Shown: piece by piece, positions 1-11,469 of the stretch
Numbering within the stretch: position 1 is the first letter of the stretch
Layout: every line of letters begins with the position of its first letter
Source: Amphimedon queenslandica
Lineage: Eukaryota; Porifera; Demospongiae; Haplosclerida; Niphatidae
Length of the DNA: 34,896 bases
Reading direction: 5' to 3'
NCBI RefSeq assembly: GCF_000090795.2
Contig: NW_003546888.1
Span: 9,310-44,205 of the forward strand
The notes under the pieces: model-generated
Databases searched by the model: none
Told to the model about the DNA's origin: nothing
What the model saw: the letters and a program-made list of their open reading frames with translations, nothing else
Program-made: the position numbers and the translations under genes

Positions 1-303
1 TTTACGTCATTAGTGACGTAAATACATTTTTCAAATTCCAACGCTGCTGCTTCCACTTCCGGTCCATTCTCAGTTCAGTCAGTTGGGACATATACAGACC
101 TTTGCACAAAACTTGCCACCACCAGTTACAGTCACGTGATGATTAGCCATAGGCTTGACTTAATATTTTTATCAAGTCACGTGATCAGACTGGTGCAAGT
201 TTTGTGCAAAGGGCTGTACTATATCCCAGTTCAGTTTGGGACGGAAGTGGAAGCAGCTGCATGGAATTTGAAAAATGTAGCTACGTCACAAAAATGACGT
301 ATT
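1..303. mobile_element. Foldback (MITE-like) element with long terminal inverted repeats
   Basis: The two halves are near-complementary over more than 110 nt. The left arm reads ACGTCA..CATTTTTCAAATTCCA..GCTTCCACTTCCG..TTTGCACAAAACTTG, and the reverse complement of about 190-303 reads the same blocks in the same order. The centre holds two CACGTGAT boxes (about 134 and 178). No ORF lies inside. It may extend left of the window. A fragment of the same arm (CCCAAACTCAACTGGGATAT) recurs near 699-719, so the family is dispersed. The structure is seen directly; calling it a non-autonomous DNA transposon is inference. Confidence 0.75.
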
Positions 304-965
304 TTAATAATATTCATAGAAGTATGGCGGCTGTGTTGTTTCACTCTTAAAACAGTCTTGCTCTTCCTGATAAGCAGTACAATAGCTACTGGAGTCAACT
401 AGTCTTCATAAAGGCCATCATTATCAGAAGATCTTGCTCTGTTAGCTTTTTAAAACAAGAATTATCAGTTTGGGCGCTCGACCACATGTTCTTATGTAAA
501 CTATGACGTAGATAAATTGTCATAAAACGTCATTTTGGTATGCCATTGGGTTTATAGGGAGAACCCGGTTCTCAGGGTTCCCAAGAGTTGAGAGACCCAA
601 GATTTCACAGATTTTGATGGACTTTGGCGACTAAGAACCTGTGAAAGTTTCATCCTTATCCCACATTGCTATAAAAAGTTATTCCAGTTTTTCTTGTCCC
701 AAACTCAACTGGGATATAGTATAGTATATTTTGAAGAAGCATCATACTGTCCATTATAGCAAGTAGGAGGATTTATTTCTTAAGCTTCCTTCAAATTCTT
801 TTAGTTAAATGTATTGATTGTTAGTTGTTAAAGAAATTATATATCTTTCTTGTGTATCTTGTTTGTTAAAGCTGTGGTGGGGTTGCCCATTTCGCCCTCC
901 CCCTCCTGTTCCTACTCATTACTGTCCATGGTCTTTGACCAAATTTGAAACAGTTTTAAAAATTT

Positions 966-1030
966 CTAAGCAATCCAATTTTATCAGGACCACCTACCGT
1001 AGGTGGTCCTGATAAAATTGGATTGCTTAG
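966..1030. repeat. Perfect 32-bp inverted repeat with a one-base centre
   Basis: The arm 966-997 (CTAAGCAATCCAATTTTATC..CACCTAC) is exactly complementary to 999-1030, with a single C at 998. The hairpin would have essentially no loop. It lies four bases before a second, unrelated hairpin (1035-1094). Confidence 0.9.
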
Positions 1031-1034
1031 TACC

Positions 1035-1094
1035 AGTCTCGCTAGCCAGACCATTCCCCCCAATAGGCTGGGGAATGGTCTGGCTAGCGAGACT
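1035..1094. repeat. 25-bp perfect inverted repeat with a 10-nt loop
   Basis: AGTCTCGCTAGCCAGACCAT..CCCC at 1035-1059 pairs perfectly with 1070-1094, with loop 1060-1069. A related partial motif (AGTCTGGCTACGCAAGACT) sits near 1288-1306, suggesting a dispersed hairpin family. The tandem arrangement with 966-1030 resembles nested foldback insertions. Confidence 0.9.
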
Positions 1095-1324
1095 AACCAC
1101 CTACATGCTAAAAAGGCTTTGGGGAATTTCACAGTTAAAGAAAGTTTACATAATGGATAAATACCTCATTCTGTTTTAAACATATTCATGGAGACATGAT
1201 TATTACAAGTGGTTGGTTAGGGTCACCTTGTGGTACTTTTAGTTGAATGGCTTTCGTGCAGTAGTCTCCTTAGCATTTGGAAACTAGTCTGGCTACGCAA
1301 GACTATTTGGAAACCTCATTTGTG

Positions 1325-1560
1325 CTAGACAAATGTAAAACATTAAGGGGCAAGCCTAAACTAGCAAAGCAATTATAATAACACTGGATCTGTCTATCTA
1401 TGGTCTACTCCCAATTCCAAAGCATGTATCATAATTTTGGCATAGCAAGCATACATGATGGCAGTTACTAAAATTACTTTAGATGATTATTTTAAGTAAC
1501 TTAGTTCTACATATACATTTCTTGCCTAAAATGTCTGTAAAGCTGCTTAGCTTAAGGTCA
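1325..1560 (+). repeat. Dispersed repeat, copy 1 (inverted partner near 17245-17520)
   Basis: The segment GGGGCAAGCCTAAACTAGCA, then CAATTATA, ACTGGATCT, CAAAGCATG and GGCATAGCAAGCAT, then CATTTCTTGCCT and ATGTCTGTAAAG, matches the reverse complement of about 17245-17520 block by block in the same order. There is no coding capacity. Further related blocks (AATGCTTC.GGAGAA.TCTTT) occur at about 1747-1766 and 2376-2396 and in reverse near 17125, so the full unit may be longer, about 0.7-1 kb. Confidence 0.7.
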
Positions 1561-2639
1561 GATTGCCCTTTTATGTCAGCTGTAAACCCTCAAAATCTAA
1601 AACAAGAGGTGGATACACAATTGCAAAGCCTTTTTAGCAAGTGTACATAACATAACAGTGTAAAAATATTCCTATAATAGTTTTCACCACCTTGCATGTA
1701 CAGCGAAGTTCTCATTAAGACTTATAGAGGTTTTCTCTATCTCTCAATGCTTCCAGAGAAGTCTTTAGATAGTTTCTCGATGTTATCTTGCTGTTAGAAT
1801 GCTCAAACAGAATTCTTATGTTGCAACTGTAAGTGCTGTATAATACAATGGTGAAATGCAAAAATTTGCGTTTTCCCATTGCGTTATACAGCACTTCCGG
1901 TTGCAACGCAAGAATTCTGAACCCAGCTTAAGGGTTGTTATTATGTAAGTGTTGACGTACAATCAATCAATTATAATACATCACACGTGGGTAAAATCAA
2001 TTATAGGAACGTACAACCTTTACCTCCAGGTTGTAAAAACACAAATTATGTGTGAACAGTAGGGAGGGCCTTAGGGTGGACTTAGTTAAAAGTTATGCTA
2101 TTAGATCTAGATAGAGTGAGCCTACTATTATAAGTATTTTCGTGTGAAATAATTAAATTGGGCTTATTAAGTAGTTAAATGGAAAACAGTTTCACAATTG
2201 ATTTTCTTTCTATTTTCACTAATGCTACATTTTGCTCCCCTTAAAATGCTAAAATTTAAAAGTGCAAATAATACGCATCCTAAATTAGATATAATATTAG
2301 TGTAATATATTTTTTTCACCACCTTACATGCATAAGTCGTAGCTGGTATTTATAAAAGCTCTCTTTACCTTCTAATGCTTCTGGAGAAATCTTTGTAGAC
2401 AGTACTAGACACTATAGACAGTATCATCTTTGTGAATGATATTTTGCAGCTAAAAAGACAGATTTAACCAATACACTCTTTTTCATTCTTTCTTTTATCT
2501 TTGTCAAACCAAAAATTTAAGTTTTGAAATAAAAGGGGAAATCTAGCTAAAAGCACCAATGTGGCAGGCTTTTACTAGCAGCTGTTAGTTTCTGCAATCT
2601 TTTTTGTGCAGAACTTTACTAAGCTCTTTCTAGGCAAAT

Positions 2640-2830
2640 ATATCATATAGCACTTTATTTTGGTGGCACTTTATTTTGGTGATTTTGCTGTAAAATTGCA
2701 ATTGGGGGTTTTTATTTTGGCGATTTTTTGTGTACATGTGCATTACTGAGCATGTGCATTAATGATTAGCAGTTTTAATATTGGCAATTCACTTGCAAAC
2801 CGCCAATTGCCAAATAAAGTGCTATATGTT
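2640..2830. mobile_element. Short foldback element
   Basis: The ends are inverted copies: ATATAGCACTTTATTTTGGTGG at about 2646 and CCAAATAAAGTGCTATATG at about 2810-2828. The interior has TTTTGGCGATTTT and its complement. A sequence with similar interior words (GAGCATG, TTGGCAATT, GGCGG) lies at about 25070-25250 in the FoxO intron. There is no ORF. The MITE class is inferred. Confidence 0.55.
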
Positions 2831-2977
2831 ATGTGCAGCTCTCTCATTTTTCATTCATTCTTATTCCACTAGTATCTACTACTACTCATATCTGCTGGAT
2901 AGCTTGCAGTTGCACACTGTGTATAATGTGCAATATACATGTTGGCAACTAATGCAACTTTTTTCTTATAGTTTTAG

Positions 2978-5900
2978 TGCAACCTAGTCTGAAAGATGTG
3001 GTTTTCAATGACACAGTTGAAGTCACCTCAAGTCTTATAGCTGGCATTGGTCTACCTAACTCAGGAAAGACGTTTGTCCTGGAGAAAGCATTTAAAGAAT
3101 TTATCAAGTTGAAACCGAGTGGAAAGTTGAGTCTTGATGCCTACTTGAAAAGAAAGAAGAATGAGCAGTGTCTATCGATATACGAGCTTTGTGCACTTGG
3201 AGGACCCCCTCATGACCAATTTGCATGGTCTTTTGCCACTAGACATTACGGAGCAATCTATTCCATGATTCATATTCTTGCCCACAGGAAAAATCTCAAC
3301 CGAAATTCAATTTGCTTGTCACCAATAACAAATCATTCACCAATTGATGAGCATATTCATTGGTTGTTTGGTGAAGCGTATTCTCATTTGGAATCCATTA
3401 AAGGTAACGATGAATCTCTTAAGCTTACTTTGATACAGGATGGTCTTGCTCTCCTTAATGTGATGGATTTCGGTGTCAATAAAGCTCTCCATGGTCTTCT
3501 ACCAATCATTTTATCATTTTGTCATAGAAATATTTGTCTAGTTTTCTTTTCCCTTGATAATGATGCCCCTAATTTTAATAAAAAACCAGATCTACTGGAT
3601 GCGAAATATGCCACGAGAGGAGATAAGGACACTGCTATGAGCCAGAGGTCGAAACTGACACAACTCCTACATTTTGCTACTCTAGGACACGAAAAGTCAC
3701 AAAAGCTACGAGATTTATCTGTCCCTTTTATTGCTACAACAAAAGAAAATGCTTCATCAGCTCAAGCAAAGGAAACTATAGAGTCACAGATACAAAAGAG
3801 TGACCTTGGCTTGTTTTCTGAATTAATAAATGTGGATTTGAAGGATAAAAATTCTATATTGAGCTTTGGAGACAAGATGCAAGAATTTATCAAATACAAA
3901 TACAAGGAGAGCACAATTGATATTCCATTTCGCTCAATGCTTTTTCGAAGCTATTTGGCATCTTTAAATCTAGATACAATTATTTTTGATAAAAGTTTCA
4001 TTATTAAAGAAGCAAAATGCTTGAATATAACAGATGTTGATGATTTCCTCAAAATATTCACCGATTTTGGTAGCATTTTGTATATACCACAATTTGAATC
4101 GCTAAAGAAATTTGTCATCATTGATGTCTGGAAGTTCACAGAATATCTAAACAAATTATATTATCCTAATCTTTCAGAGCCTCATGCAGAAGATTTATCT
4201 GTCTATGGTATTGTATCAGAGCAGTCTGTGAGAGATGTCTTATTTCCTGAAAAAAATGTAAGCCATTTCATGCAAATCCTTACAGAGTTTGGAATGGCAG
4301 CTACTCTTTATAGTGGCTCTTCTATTATCCTGGAGCACAAGGCCTTAGATTCTGATCAGCGATATTATTTTCTACCAATAGCAAGAGTCAGCAGTCCTAA
4401 AAGCATTCCTCTTCATGAAGATGATTACGTTTTTTTTGAAATTGATAACATAGCTTCTCCTCCTGATGTACTTGCTGGTATCACTGAAGAGTTAATGAAG
4501 AATAAGGAAGTCTTTATGCTTGGAACAACAGAGCATAATGTTTCTCTGTTTGAGTTTAGATCAAAGGAAAGTCATCTAAAAATGGAGATTGTATGCGAAG
4601 GAGATAAGATTAAATTAAAAGTAAAGGATATCCAAGAAGATACGTTTTCCAGTGCAGTTCAAGTATGCAAGAAATTTCTCAAGGCCTCCGTCTCTTTTTT
4701 CAAAAGATACAACAACATAATACTCAATTTCAAATACACATTTGCAATTCCGTGTTCCCCAGTTTTTGAGAGGTATCACTATTATGATGAGGGGGAACAC
4801 TATCATCGCAAAGAATCAATGCTATGTAGTCACTGTTCTAATTCTCAGGATACTTACAAAAAATGCTGGAATGATGCTGCACAGAAGGTATGTTAGGGAA
4901 AAAACTGAGAAAGTGGAGATCAAAATAAGGGAGAAAAAGAGCTAGGAGAGAAGAGAGAATAGGACAAAAAAATGAGCATTATTTAATATATAATATTATC
5001 ATTACTGTATAGTGTCAATATTTGAAACATGAGGGGTACAAAAGATCACAAGATGTTACGAGGCTGCAGCTTGAGAACATGCAGTTTTGTGACACTAATG
5101 GTATTACTCTAACTGTTTGTATTGTCTTACATTACTTTTACAATAGAGGAATTGAAGAGACAAATAGAGGACATGGGTAAACAATTAGAGGATAAGGATA
5201 GGCATATAGCAAGGTTAACAAAAAGATCAGGAGACCAGACACATGATAAAGCTTATTTTGATTTTGACAAAGCATCAGATATTGGTAAAACAATTTTTAT
5301 ACTATTCTAATGTATTGTCATTGTATGTAGATAATCTGAAGGGTTGCCAGATACTAGAGAAGGAGTCTTTTTTGGTTGAAGGTGGCAAATGTCAATCAAT
5401 TAATTGGCAGAAGTACGGATTATCTATTGATTTACAGGAAGAAAGCTTTTTACCCTCCACAACAGCAAAAGTAGCAGTAAACGTTTTTATAGGAGGGTCG
5501 TTTGTGTTTCCAAAGAACTTTGTCCTTGTTAGTGCTGTATATGCTGTATCTGTATCCAAGTCTCTTTTTAAGTCCTTCATGAGCCTCTCACTGCAACATT
5601 GCATTGATCTTAAAGCCTATCCCACTCTCACCGAATGTCTTGAATTTGCTACAGTCCCTATTACTACTCCTACCCCTAATAGCATTCCATACAAGTTTTC
5701 TATAATGAAGGGAGGTGATTTTTCTGACAGCTCATATGGAGTGATTAACCAAGATGAGCTTTGCTTTTTAGTTTGCATAGTTGGTTACAGTGAAGCTAGC
5801 CTGTCTAATGGAGGAAATGGAGAAAATGGAGGTGGAGTAAATGAAGGTAGTGAAGATGAAGAGGATATTGCGAATGATGATGATGACTGCTTTATGGAGG

Positions 5901-8827
5901 ATGATGGAGGAGGACAGAGTAGAGAACAAAGAGGCAATGAAGATTCAGATAGCTCAATTACAACTGGTTCATCATCATCACATGCAGGTAAGCCATTGAT
6001 ATCTTTCTAGTTAATGAGGATGCATACAATATAGATCCAATATCTGATGATTCAAGTATACGTAGTAAATCACCTGGTGAAAGTATGCAAATTCATTAAA
6101 ATAATGTTTATCAATAATAATTAGAAAAGCACCATCATGATGACAAAAAACATGCAGCGGCAAGTATTGAAAAAGCTAAAAGGTATATAATAGCAATGTT
6201 TGGTGAAGAATGTGAAAATCTAGTAATATTTGCTGCTACTAAAAGGCTAAATGCTCTCATTGAGGTAACATTGTGTTTCATGCATAATCTAATTGATTAA
6301 TAATTAATTATAGCATATCAAGAAATACCACAATGCTAAGAAAGAACTTCAACATGTCCCCTTTCAATTTGAAAAGGACAAAAATTACATTGAACTGATT
6401 TTTGATTCAAAACAAGAACCTCAATATACTAAAGAATGGGTTGTGTCCCCTCTTATGAAGCCTTGCAAAGTTTGTATTTGGTTTGCTTTTCATACTAATA
6501 ACCATCTATAATTTTCATAGTTTTTCCAACAAGATATTAATGATTTTGGAGAAAAAAAATATTCACATCCTCCGTATTGTTTAGTGCATGCAGATCCATC
6601 ATGTGATGCTGTACCTGTACTTAGGTATAGCGTACCAGTAGAAAATGTGACTGAGCCCTTCAGCTTACTTATTCACAAAAAAAGAGGTAAGATATATAGA
6701 GATCTTGCACAGATGTAAGTAACGAGGGGGGGGTTTGAGGTAAATTATCTGCCATTTTGAGTGGCAAGTACTGGCAACATAAATACTACAAACTGTTTGT
6801 AGCATCTATGGTGGCAAGAATGTACATGCAATGAATGGATCATGGAAACAACTGGGATTTTTCATAAAGAAATACTGGTATCTTCCTTTGCTGCAGAATA
6901 TTGTAGAGAGTCATTTAGGATCAACTAAGATATTCTCCACCAGAAGTAAAAAATAAACCCTGAACCTCAATCCCTTAACCCTAGGGGAGGGCACTCTAAC
7001 TAAGATAATTGTGGTTTCCAAGTGGGTTATATCCTATTTGACCTGTCCTTTACGCGATATCTCCATTTTCTACCTTTCTTTAGCCTGGAATGTCAACTGC
7101 AGAATTTATTCAGATTTTTATCTTCAATCTCCCCATTCCACCATGTACATTCTTGCCACGCAACATGGTGGACAATTTAGCTTAAATTTAGCCACATCCT
7201 CCAATTGATTAAACTCCATGCAAGGAGGCTCAATATCGAAGAGGAAATTGCTAGCTATAAATGTATCAGACCTGGAAAACCTCAATTACAATTATTACAT
7301 ATTCAATTACACTCCAATTTTGTAAAAATAGACTCAATTAGAATTATAATTTTGTCATGTTGAAGTAACGTAACGTTAGGACTAGCGTAATATTTAAAAT
7401 CTGCCTTACCATCAATAATGATCATTTAATGCTCTATTTTGAAGAATATTGTCCTTTTTGGCTATTATAGTACAGTTACTGTTTTAGGAAATAGTGACTG
7501 CTTAGTCAGGGAGGGCCTGACCCTCGCAAACAGGCCCCGCCTGACTAGTGACTGCTGTTGATGCTCAAACTAAGTACACAATATCAAAAGATGTGTGTCC
7601 ATCAAAAATTATAAAAATGGAGAATTTTATTTTAGCCATCTTTGACAAAATTTGGCTCAAGATTGCCAAATTTTGAATGAGAACTTCAAAATTAAAGTTC
7701 AATTTTAATTAGAATCAGCTTAAACTACTTTCAACACATGTATATGAGTCAGAAAATTAAGAATTTTCTCCTTGACTTTTTGGGTGACATTTGGCCAAAA
7801 GCTCTGTATTATAGTATAAGGACCCAATTTTTGAGCAACTTCTAGTAACATGAACATAAGTACATGCATATGCATTATAGGAAAGTATATGTATCAGGAA
7901 AAATTTTAAAATGGTAAATTCTTCTACAGCCATTTTTCTAAAAATTGGCCCGAGACTGTCTACTATAAGTCCAGATTTTTGAGCAACTGACTTTAAAAAA
8001 TTCAATTTTGATTGGAATCAGCTTACTCTACTCTATGAGCACAACTAACTGAAATACAATAACAACACACCATACATATTCAGCATGTGACTCAATCTCT
8101 TTAGATTTAGTAGAACAACTAATACCATGAGTGCTAATACTTAATAATAATAAACACATGCATAATGAATTAATAATAGAATTAGTTAGAATAACACTAT
8201 AATAGTAATTTTAGTTGACCTCAACCACCAAAACTTAGCTCAGTCCTCCAAAATTATCGTACCATTATATTTTAACATTAATTTTTGCCAGATAATATTC
8301 TTACAGTTCAACAAAGAAAAAAAAAAGGTAAGTTACCCACATACAACTGTCATTTGTATGATATTGACTAGAACTGGCTACTTGTGAATCTGTTAGTGAA
8401 GCTGGACCTTCTGAAGAAAAAGGTATAATAATCCTACTGGTAATTACTTACAAGTAATACTGCTATTTATGTAGATGATCATGTAAACCAAGTTAGAAAT
8501 GAAATTAAAAAAATATTGAGGAAACATCGAATGAATCTAAAGGATGCTAGTGGGTATAGTTTAAGTCGTATAGCTGATAAATTATATGTGTTCAAAATAA
8601 TCAGTGGTACAGTACACAAGAGTCCTGAATTTGATCACATAATTGATCTTTTCATAATTTGTTTGAATATTTGTTCTACAAAGATCAATTTATTGGAGAC
8701 GTGTGAAAAGTTTTTAATTGGTTTTTCATGTGACTGTGGACCATCAGAAACAATTTCAAATTGTATTCGAAAGGATGTGGAAGAAATTATTTTTGAAGAA
8801 GGTGATAAATGGCCTCAAGTTCAGTAG
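2978..8827 (+). CDS. Roc/COR-like GTPase with coiled coil, ZU5, UPA-like and CARD-like domains (ten exons)
   Basis: Exons by splice signal and phase: 2978-4887, 5034-5100, 5147-5284, 5331-5987, 6011-6082, 6125-6264, 6314-6469, 6521-6686, 8372-8422, 8475-8827. They sum to 3710 nt; with an A from an upstream exon completing ATG (A|TG at 2978) this is exactly 1237 codons. Order: Walker A GLPNSGKT (residues 25-32); DFG (about 164) as G3 and TKEN (about 255) as a weak G4, as in Roc domains; a COR-like stretch (FTDFGSILYIP..VIIDVWKFTEYL, about 356-392); a CSHC..C motif (about 616); coiled coil (EELKRQIEDMGKQLEDKDRH); ZU5 (about 725-840, with LVSAVYAVS); an acidic and Ser-rich linker; UPA-like region (about 948-1100); helical CARD-like end. 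Exons 3-10 match the minus-strand Kelch genes in order and phase. Role inferred: cytosolic signalling or immune sensor. Roc and CARD assignments are by pattern only; ZU5 is the surest. Confidence 0.75.
6687..8371 (+). repeat. Large intron of the Roc-COR-ZU5 gene, with dispersed repeat copies
   Basis: This 1.7-kb intron is far longer than its neighbours. About 7600-8035 holds two or three diverged copies of a roughly 180-nt repeat recognisable by AATCAGCTTAAACT / TTTTGAGCAACTT / TTGGCCAAAAGC; the same family is tandem in the RBM19 intron and occurs near 17755-17950 and, inverted, 33390-33470. I see no conserved exon. A G-rich run (GGGGGGG) sits near 6725-6731. Confidence 0.6.
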
Positions 8828-9250
8828 AAAAATTAATTCACTAGTTTTAGCAAGAGTACATTATGTACTCTTGGTTTTAGGCTATTGTATTTTTATAATA
8901 GTCAGCTAAATTTTTGTTTATTATTTTGTTTTGGTGTTCAGACTTTTTTATTTAGAATTTATGTTGTAGTAGTTGTCTATATTTAATATTCCTTTTATTA
9001 TTTCTAACTATTGCAAACCCTTAGCAAAGAACGTTTCCTATGTAATGCCTAGATAGTGTCCTTCTAAAGCTATGTAAGCTCTTTTATAATGGCATGTGTA
9101 TATACTTACTACGGTATTTGACTTCTGTCTACTGTCATGAATTGACACAAATATCAGGACTGACTATTTAGTATCACTATATGGTGAGGCACAAAATGCA
9201 CAGCATTACATTTTATTGCTCTCAACCTTGCAATAGTATAAGGATCTATA
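8828..9250. other. Intergenic, AT-rich; nothing recognised
   Basis: Between two plus-strand genes. Possible AATAAT/ATAAAT-type polyadenylation contexts are too generic to call. Promoter elements for the Delta-like gene must lie here but none stands out. Confidence 0.4.
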
Positions 9251-11469
9251 TTGATGCTTGCAATATATAGTGGATTGCAACAAGTTGATGCAGATGATTA
9301 TGAGGTTTGGGGTATCATTTGTTCAAGCACTCAGTTGATGCTTCAGGTAAATCTAGCTGGAAGTGCTTTCTATGCATCTATGGTAATGGGTACATCTGCT
9401 AATGACACTAATCACATACTTTTAGCTCTTGGCATGTTATACCAGGCAACAGACTTTGCACGTACATATGATACTGCTCCTGATAGAGTCACATGTGCAT
9501 GCTCATTTTAGATCAGTTTGTCTAAGAAATGGAGGAACATCACATTCCCAAACCAGTCAATGTATACCTGGCACTGTTTTAAGTCCTGGAGGGGTTGGTG
9601 GAAGCAGTGTAAACTTTAGTGCCTGTATTGGTGTCATTTCAAATCCTTTTGGCTACAAAAAATCTGGAAGTATTTTACAAGTATTTATAACAATAATTTT
9701 TGTCACTATTATGTATAATTTTTCTTGTTTGGGTAGTCTGGGTTTCAGTTATACTTGGAAGTATGGGATGATGATGTATTTGGTCTTGATGACTTAATTG
9801 ACAGAATAGTAGTTAACATTCCTAATCGAACTTCATCTCAAATATCACACACTACAATTGGTGTATGTATTTAACAGAGTTTCACTATTATCCAGTTATA
9901 GGCTGTTATGCAGTGTGAATTATTATGGATTTGATTGTTCAGTCCTCTGTATACCCTATAATGATGATACTAATGGACACTATACTTGTAATAGCACTAC
10001 TGGAGCAAAGAAATGTAGAGAGGGCTGGCAGAATGTAACCAATAACTGTACAAATGGTTAGTCAACTAAAATTAAAAAATAAAAATATGAATAAATTTTT
10101 TTCTGTTTTATAGTTGCTTGCAATTTAGTGTATCGATCACCAGGTGGTACATGTACACATAATGGGACTTGTCAGTGTACTATTGGTTGGTCAGGAGATG
10201 GCTGTGATATACCTCAGTGTATTGAAGGGTGTCATCCTCAAGGAGGATATTGTACTGAACCATATCAATGCTTGTGCTACAATAATTGGAATGGAAGTCT
10301 TTGTAATGAGTCGTTTTGTACTGTTAATTGTAGTTCAATAGGACAGTGCCTGGTACCTGATGAGTGTACATGTTTAACTGGTTATACAGGACCTGCATGT
10401 GAAATTGGTATATTTAATATCATTGATGGTTGATTTTTTTTAATTATAGATTTACTTCCTTGTGATCATCAAATGCCTTGCCTTAATAGAGGTCATTGCT
10501 CCCATACTAATCTCCTGGAGAATATGTTTGCTCCTGTCAAGTGGGTTACATGGGAATGAATTGTGAGGTTAATATTGACGGCTGTGCTACTCAACCATGT
10601 CTTAATAATGGAACATGTATTGTAAGTTAAATATTGTAGTCCCAATCATAAAAAAGATGGAAATTAAGAAAAAAGGATGTGTCTTAATGTTGTGTTTATA
10701 GAATGAAGATCCTGGCAATTACAGTTGCATATGTTCTGCTGGATGGACAGGAAAATCTTGTCATTTCTCAATTGAATATTGTGAATCAAACCCATGTATT
10801 AATAATGGAACATGTGTGAATCTTCCAAATGCTTACTATTGTAACTGTTCAAGTCAATATGAAGTAAGTTAAAACAGAACATAATTAAATTTCAAAGTAG
10901 CCTATTCTATATTTAGGGACTGAACTGTGAACTAGCTGTTAACGCTTGTCTGCCTGATCCTTGCCAAAACAACTCCACATGCATTAACCATGTTACTAGT
11001 TACTCTTGTGAATGCAATGAAGGATTCACTGGCCATGACTGTGAAAGCATAATATCATCATCATACACTACAGCATTGCTGCCATCGCCTTCTGCAAATC
11101 CCCCCACTACAACCATAGATACTACAACAAGTCAAACTAGTATGCTAATAATGATAATAATATTAATATACCTTTTTTTAGTAGTAGGTCCAATTGTTGG
11201 AGGTATTGTTGGTTCATTGTTTCTAACAATACTCTTGATCACAGCTTTTGTCGCAGTATCAGTTATAACATCGTGTTTTAAGAAAAGGAAAATGAGGAAC
11301 CACAGTAAGACTATAATTATTGATTAATTGCTATTTTTACCAAAATACAGAGGAGATTCACACAAGTGATGCAATGGATAACGTAGCTACTATTACTCCA
11401 TTACCTAACCCAAGTTATGCAGTGATTCAAAGAGCATATGATGATAATGATGAGGACTTATACATATGA
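9251..11469 (+). CDS. Delta/DSL-family Notch ligand; reading frame broken at three homopolymers
   Basis: A single-pass surface ligand for Notch by family. MNNL-like N-terminus ([18 protein letters not shown], about 9490-9680; [17 protein letters not shown], about 9755-9805), then a DSL domain ([25 protein letters not shown], about 9890-10056), then several EGF repeats (exons 10114-10407, 10450-10621, 10702-10863, 10917-11304), a long hydrophobic membrane segment (about 11138-11275), a stop-transfer KKRK, and a short tail (exon 11351-11469) with NPSY and C-terminal DLYI. Three single-base indels break the frame: the T run at 9506-9509, the T run at 9870-9872, and a C run at 10514-10515. The gap between the MNNL and DSL parts (about 17 nt) is too short for an intron. 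Splice phases are otherwise consistent. It is either a pseudogene or an intact gene with sequence errors. The 5' end and signal peptide are not resolved. Confidence 0.7.

Larger units (their letters stand above)
304..2977. other. Non-coding, repeat-rich upstream region
   Basis: No convincing coding exon is visible; the short ORFs here have no family resemblance and overlap repeats. The region holds a foldback fragment near 700, two hairpins at 966-1094, a dispersed repeat at about 1325-1560, two related copies of a segment at about 1688-1775 and 2308-2400, and an inverted-repeat element at about 2640-2830. It must also hold the 5' untranslated exon and promoter of the 2978-8827 gene, which I could not place. 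Confidence 0.6.

Noticed and set aside
818-1012. 64-codon ORF
   Set aside because: It runs into the perfect palindrome at 966-1030 and has no family resemblance.
2781-2987. 68-codon ORF just before the Roc-COR exon
   Set aside because: It overlaps a foldback element and the splice acceptor, with no domain-like sequence; it is a chance ORF.
9861-9877. An ultra-short 17-nt intron joining the MNNL and DSL parts of the Delta-like gene
   Set aside because: Too short for splicing, and the phases do not match; a one-base T-run indel explains it better.
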